Assembly: GCA_007922195.1 (NCBI GenBank)
Contig: ML682007.1
Span: 15,492,954-15,556,953 of the forward strand
Reading direction: 5' to 3'
DNA length: 64,000 nucleotides
Source of the DNA: Podocnemis expansa
Taxonomy: Eukaryota; Chordata; Testudines; Podocnemididae
Shown here in pieces: positions 60,140-64,000 of this stretch (the first letter of the stretch is position 1; every line of letters starts with the position of its first letter). The notes beneath the pieces are model-generated. The model did no database searches and had not been told where the DNA came from. It saw only the letters and a program-made list of their open reading frames with translations. The translations under genes were made by a program, and so were the position numbers.

Positions 60140-63100
60140 TTTATTTCTTGTGGTAGGGCACTTTATACAATAGTGAAGACAGATGTGTTAGATTAGGTTT
60201 AGAAGTAAAGTAAAATTTAAACAAGTGAATAAAATCCACACTTTTAGGTACAGCAAATGTTAATAATTTACTGCTGTGCTTTTGAACTTGATTGTTATTA
60301 ATGAAGCTGCCTTGCACTCCATCATTGCCTGCAGTTCAAACTCTACTACTATAGTCAAAGGAACATATCTGTATTTAAAAACTCACTTTTCAACATTTCA
60401 GAACAGTTTTAGTCGTTCCAGGTTATTATTAATTACCATTCTCATTTATTGTACAGGGCAATTTACGAGTCTCTGTATTGCCTGCAGGGGCAAGCAAATC
60501 TAGACGCCTTGTTTGACAGGTAAAGGGGAATTTATGGGTTGTCCCGAATAAAATGTATTATGTTTACTTGCTAATGAGATTTATTCTGGTATTTTGTTTT
60601 ATTTATAGTGCACTGATTCAAAACCTCCACTGCCATTAAATGATAGCTTTTATCTGGCCAGTTTTAAATATTTAAAACCACTTCTCAGAGCTGTTAAGGA
60701 GAAAGCTAGATATATGCTGAGAAAGAAAAGTTCAGCTCTACAGAATATAGGGAGTTGTAGAAAAGTAATTTCTCTCAATGTAAACTCGGTGAGTGTAAAC
60801 TCATTTGGGTTTAGGCATTAATATATAAAATAAACTCAGAAATTTGACTGGAACTTTGCAAGAAAGTCAGAGGCTTGAATAAACATGTAGCAGTTCAGAC
60901 ATGTATCCACAGAATTAACTCCTGGGGCCTGAGCATATATGATACACTGTTGTAATGCCATTCACTTGAATAAGGTTAGTGCTGGTTTACCCTGGTGCCA
61001 GTGGAAAATCAAGTCCTTTGAATTTCTCCTACCCTCTGCACCTCACTTCCTATGCATCACCCTCTGATAGCTCTGACAATTCCAGTGACACCCTCTCACA
61101 CAGTAAAGTAACATTTGTTCCTACCTTCTGGTCTCCCCCTCATAGCTCACCTACCTTTGATACGCTGGCTGAAGAATTGCTCTTCTTAGTAAAAACAGAT
61201 TCTTCAGAATGGAGCTGCATAGTCCTCTTTTCCCACTATCCAGTCTTCCTAGAGGCTGTAACAAGAACAAACAGCTGCTGGGTGGGTGCTTTCAACACCT
61301 TTGTGAAGGCTTTTCCCTCCATTATTTTCCTGAATTAAGTCTTCATACTCCAGAACTTCTGAAAAGCACACATTTGGCATTGCTTAAAAATAAAATCAAC
61401 CATTTTTGTAACGTACACAATTGATGCATGACCACTTCTAGTTCAAAGCATAGAGGCCCCATAAATGGTTTCATTTGATTAAGCATCCAACTCAGAAGAG
61501 AGAGAGGTGCTGATGGATTTGTGGGAGATACCTTCTCTCAAAGGAATATAACTTACACATAAAACTGTTGAACTCCAGGGTCCAACACAATATGACTTTT
61601 CCATGCCTACTTCTATTTCAGTAACAATCCCACTGGAATCTCCCTGGAGATGGGGAAAGAGAATGCAGGGTACTGCAGTCACAGAGCTCTTTGCATATGA
61701 ATGTTTCTGCATTGTTATCCTCACCACTCCATGCAGAATATAACCAGTTAGGGTGAATATTGTTCAGATTCTGAGCAGTCTTTAGGGATTCAGAACACAT
61801 AAGTGTGCTCCACTTCCATAACTTCAGAGGAGGCTGGTGAAGTGGAATCTATGAAAAGTAAGGGTAGTCTGTGAATGGAAGGTTAGTCATATCTCCTTCT
61901 TGACACCTGCATAGAAAGAGAATAAATCTTAACCGAGGAGGCAGCTGATAAGGAAAGAAGAAGAAGCCATTAAGACTGGTAGGGATGTGAAGGAAAAGAT
62001 GAAATTAGAGACAAAGGTAAACGCTCCATCTGAGACACACACTCCTTAAGCTACTTGCCACATAGATCTCCTTTGAGATCCGTGTAAACAGAAATTTGTA
62101 AGTGCGGAATACCGTACTTATCACACTAATCCAAATCTTGCAGCAATTCTGAATTAGTTTGAGATTTGGATCAGTATTTTGTTTTTACCATGAAGGTTAT
62201 CTGCCTGAGTTATTTTTTTTTAAATTCAAAATAAGAAAAAGCTTTCAAACTTGATCCCTTTCTTATCAAGTTTTTCACTGGACTTTCAGTTTTGTGCTCA
62301 ATAGATCAATTATTAACAGAACCTGATCCTGTACCAGGGACCTTCTTTACACACTGGGCACTGCAGAAGCATACATATAGTGCTATAGCTGTGCTGTTAT
62401 AATCCCAGAGCACAGACACAGACTACAGTAACAGCAGTAGCTTTGCCGTCCCTGTAGGAATTTTTACCTCCCCAAGGGATGGAACATAGGTCACTGGAAG
62501 CATTCTTCTGTCAACCAGCAAAGTCTAAATAAGAGGTTTGTTTGGCATAGCTATCATTTTCAGGGATGTGGCTTCTTCATACTCCTGAGCATCATAGCTA
62601 TATTGACTTAATGTAGTCCAAGGCTGGGTCTCAGCACATCTAAACCCTAGCAATCAGCAGACTTTGATAGGAAAAGTTTAGTAGAAAGTGATGGCTGTAA
62701 GGCACTGTGATGCAGACTTGCCCTGTAGTGCTCAACTGGAGCAAAAGATTTTGTGGACATGTATTTCAGATTAAAGCAAGGTAATTTCAGTTCACTTTAA
62801 ATCTATTAGGAAGAAGTTTAACAAGCATCTACACCCAGGTTTGCACTATTAGCTAAATCAGTGTAAATTTATGCACAGACAACCCCAGAGGTCTTGATGT
62901 GTAAAACCAATAGTGACATATGGATAGTCAAGGCCTATGCTAACTTCTGAGACATCTTAGATCAGTTAATTTCAATCTGATGATCTATGTTATACCATCC
63001 AGGAACACTGAGGAAACTTAAGGCAAATCAACTAAAGGTGTGCATTCAATACATATAAATTAAAAGGTGTTAGCCACACCCCTTGGGTATGCTCATTTCA

Positions 63101-64000
63101 GGAGTTAAAAGTGGCCTTAGTTTGCTTCCATTAATCCTCCTGGAAGATTAAGATACCTGATTGAACCCATGGCTCCCAAAGACCAACTAATAGCAACTAA
63201 CTGGCCGATTCTTCCTCTCAAGGATTTACCCTGAATTGGTTTTGTGTATTTTGTTTGACTGTAATGCCACTAGGATTTGAAAAACAAACAACCCATCAGT
63301 CAACCAACCAGTCAGTCAGAGATAATCAGAATGGACTTTGGTGCAATAGCTGACTGTAAGAAGCTAGTTATGTGTGATGGAGCCTATTTTAAATGCCACT
63401 GAGCCCAACTTGCTTGCAACTTGAAAGACAAAGACCTATTTTTTCCTGTTCTTTCCCCTAGAATTGTTGTATGAGGTCATTGGGATGACATATTCAGCAC
63501 TCACCTTGCCCATTATATGCACTGAAAATTAGAAGGAGGTGAGGCTCCATTCAGCCTCACCCAATCTTCAAAAATACAGGCCAAGAATATTAAAATATTC
63601 GGGAATTGTATGGTATAGGCATCTTATTGCTGAATTTTGAAGGAAATTAAGCCCACCTGTTTACGTGACACTTAACCTATCCTTTTGCATTAAACTTCAG
63701 TGTTCCAGCAGACAATTCTGTCTCTGCATTTGTGGTGCCCTTGCAACAGAAACTACCTACAGGAAGGTTTAGAATAAAATAGAACTTGGTTTTCCATATA
63801 GCCTTTCACATTCAGCTGATTTCAAAACATTTTATGAAGCAACACCATGGCTATATAGGCAGAGAAAGTATCCATCAAGTTCCCAGGAAAAGTTCACATG
63901 CTGCTTCAGAATTTAGTAGCAGTTTCATTGAACCTTGGTGTCCTCCTGATTAATGCTGACAAGAAGACAAGTATCAAGAGTGCTTGAACTTCTACCTAGG
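60138..64000. other. non-coding sequence, nothing firmly recognised
   Basis: Unclassified AT-rich sequence. The 119-codon frame at 60979-61338 overlaps a second frame and lacks a motif. About 60540-60700 looks free of repeats and could be conserved non-coding DNA, which cannot be tested here. A small direct CAGT/CAAC patch lies near 63296-63320. Confidence 0.55.

Noticed and set aside
60979..61338. 119-codon plus-strand frame
   Set aside because: Serine/proline-rich low-information sequence overlapping another frame; no domain seen.

Overview
The window looks like non-coding DNA from a large vertebrate genome, most likely a turtle or a close reptile relative. That is an inference from its repeats: CR1 LINE fragments in several subfamilies, old L2/L3- and MIR-like tails, hAT and Tc1/mariner miniature transposons, and Penelope-like retroelements (PLEs) with hammerhead-like 3' ends. 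I found no host exon, tRNA, rRNA or CRISPR array that I could defend. Nearly all open frames are short and show no recognisable protein; those that mean something are transposon remains. The window is best read as intergenic or deep intronic sequence. It has two assembly gaps, 7099-7108 and 25508-25607, each inside a dinucleotide repeat.

Layout. 1-21 kb: mostly unique AT-rich sequence, with a CR1-like relic (763-1005), two hAT miniature elements with 8-bp target duplications (2597-2962, 10877-11408) and a long GT/GA microsatellite. 21-30 kb: dense in PLEs. It holds truncated tails at 21.9, 22.1 and 23.0 kb, a second tail family at 25.2 kb, and a 2.1-kb broken PLE at 27.8-29.9 kb with reverse transcriptase and GIY-YIG endonuclease remnants followed by a hammerhead-like motif. 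31-35 kb: miniature transposons, a CR1 copy split by a hAT element, and two adjacent inverted PLE-tail insertions. 38-41 kb: a composite PLE insertion in an older CR1-like relic, a hAT element and a Tigger-like element. 43-45 kb: the longest CR1 copy, with recognisable RT motifs. 46-47 kb: a hAT element and a further inverted PLE-tail insertion. 51-53.5 kb: two CR1 copies separated by a hAT fragment, then an L2/L3-like tail. 53.5-64 kb: largely unclassified sequence and one CA microsatellite.

The most interesting signal is a repeated architecture. Five short insertions (23.0, 34.0, 34.3, 38.7 and 47.1 kb) each consist of PLE 3'-end sequence as head-to-head inverted arms. Four are bounded by 11-15 bp direct repeats that are exact or have one mismatch; the fifth has a weaker match. 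In each, one arm stops close to the same internal point (around ccttg/ccttgttt) and the other normally runs to the full terminus (ctttgaaac or tttggaac). A sixth insertion (22.06 kb) is a single arm stopping at that internal point, with a perfect 13-bp duplication. Several arms carry hammerhead-like cores, and some junctions fall in or beside the core. This suggests one repeated insertion mechanism, perhaps self-cleaved RNA followed by template switching, that produces SINE-sized PLE derivatives.
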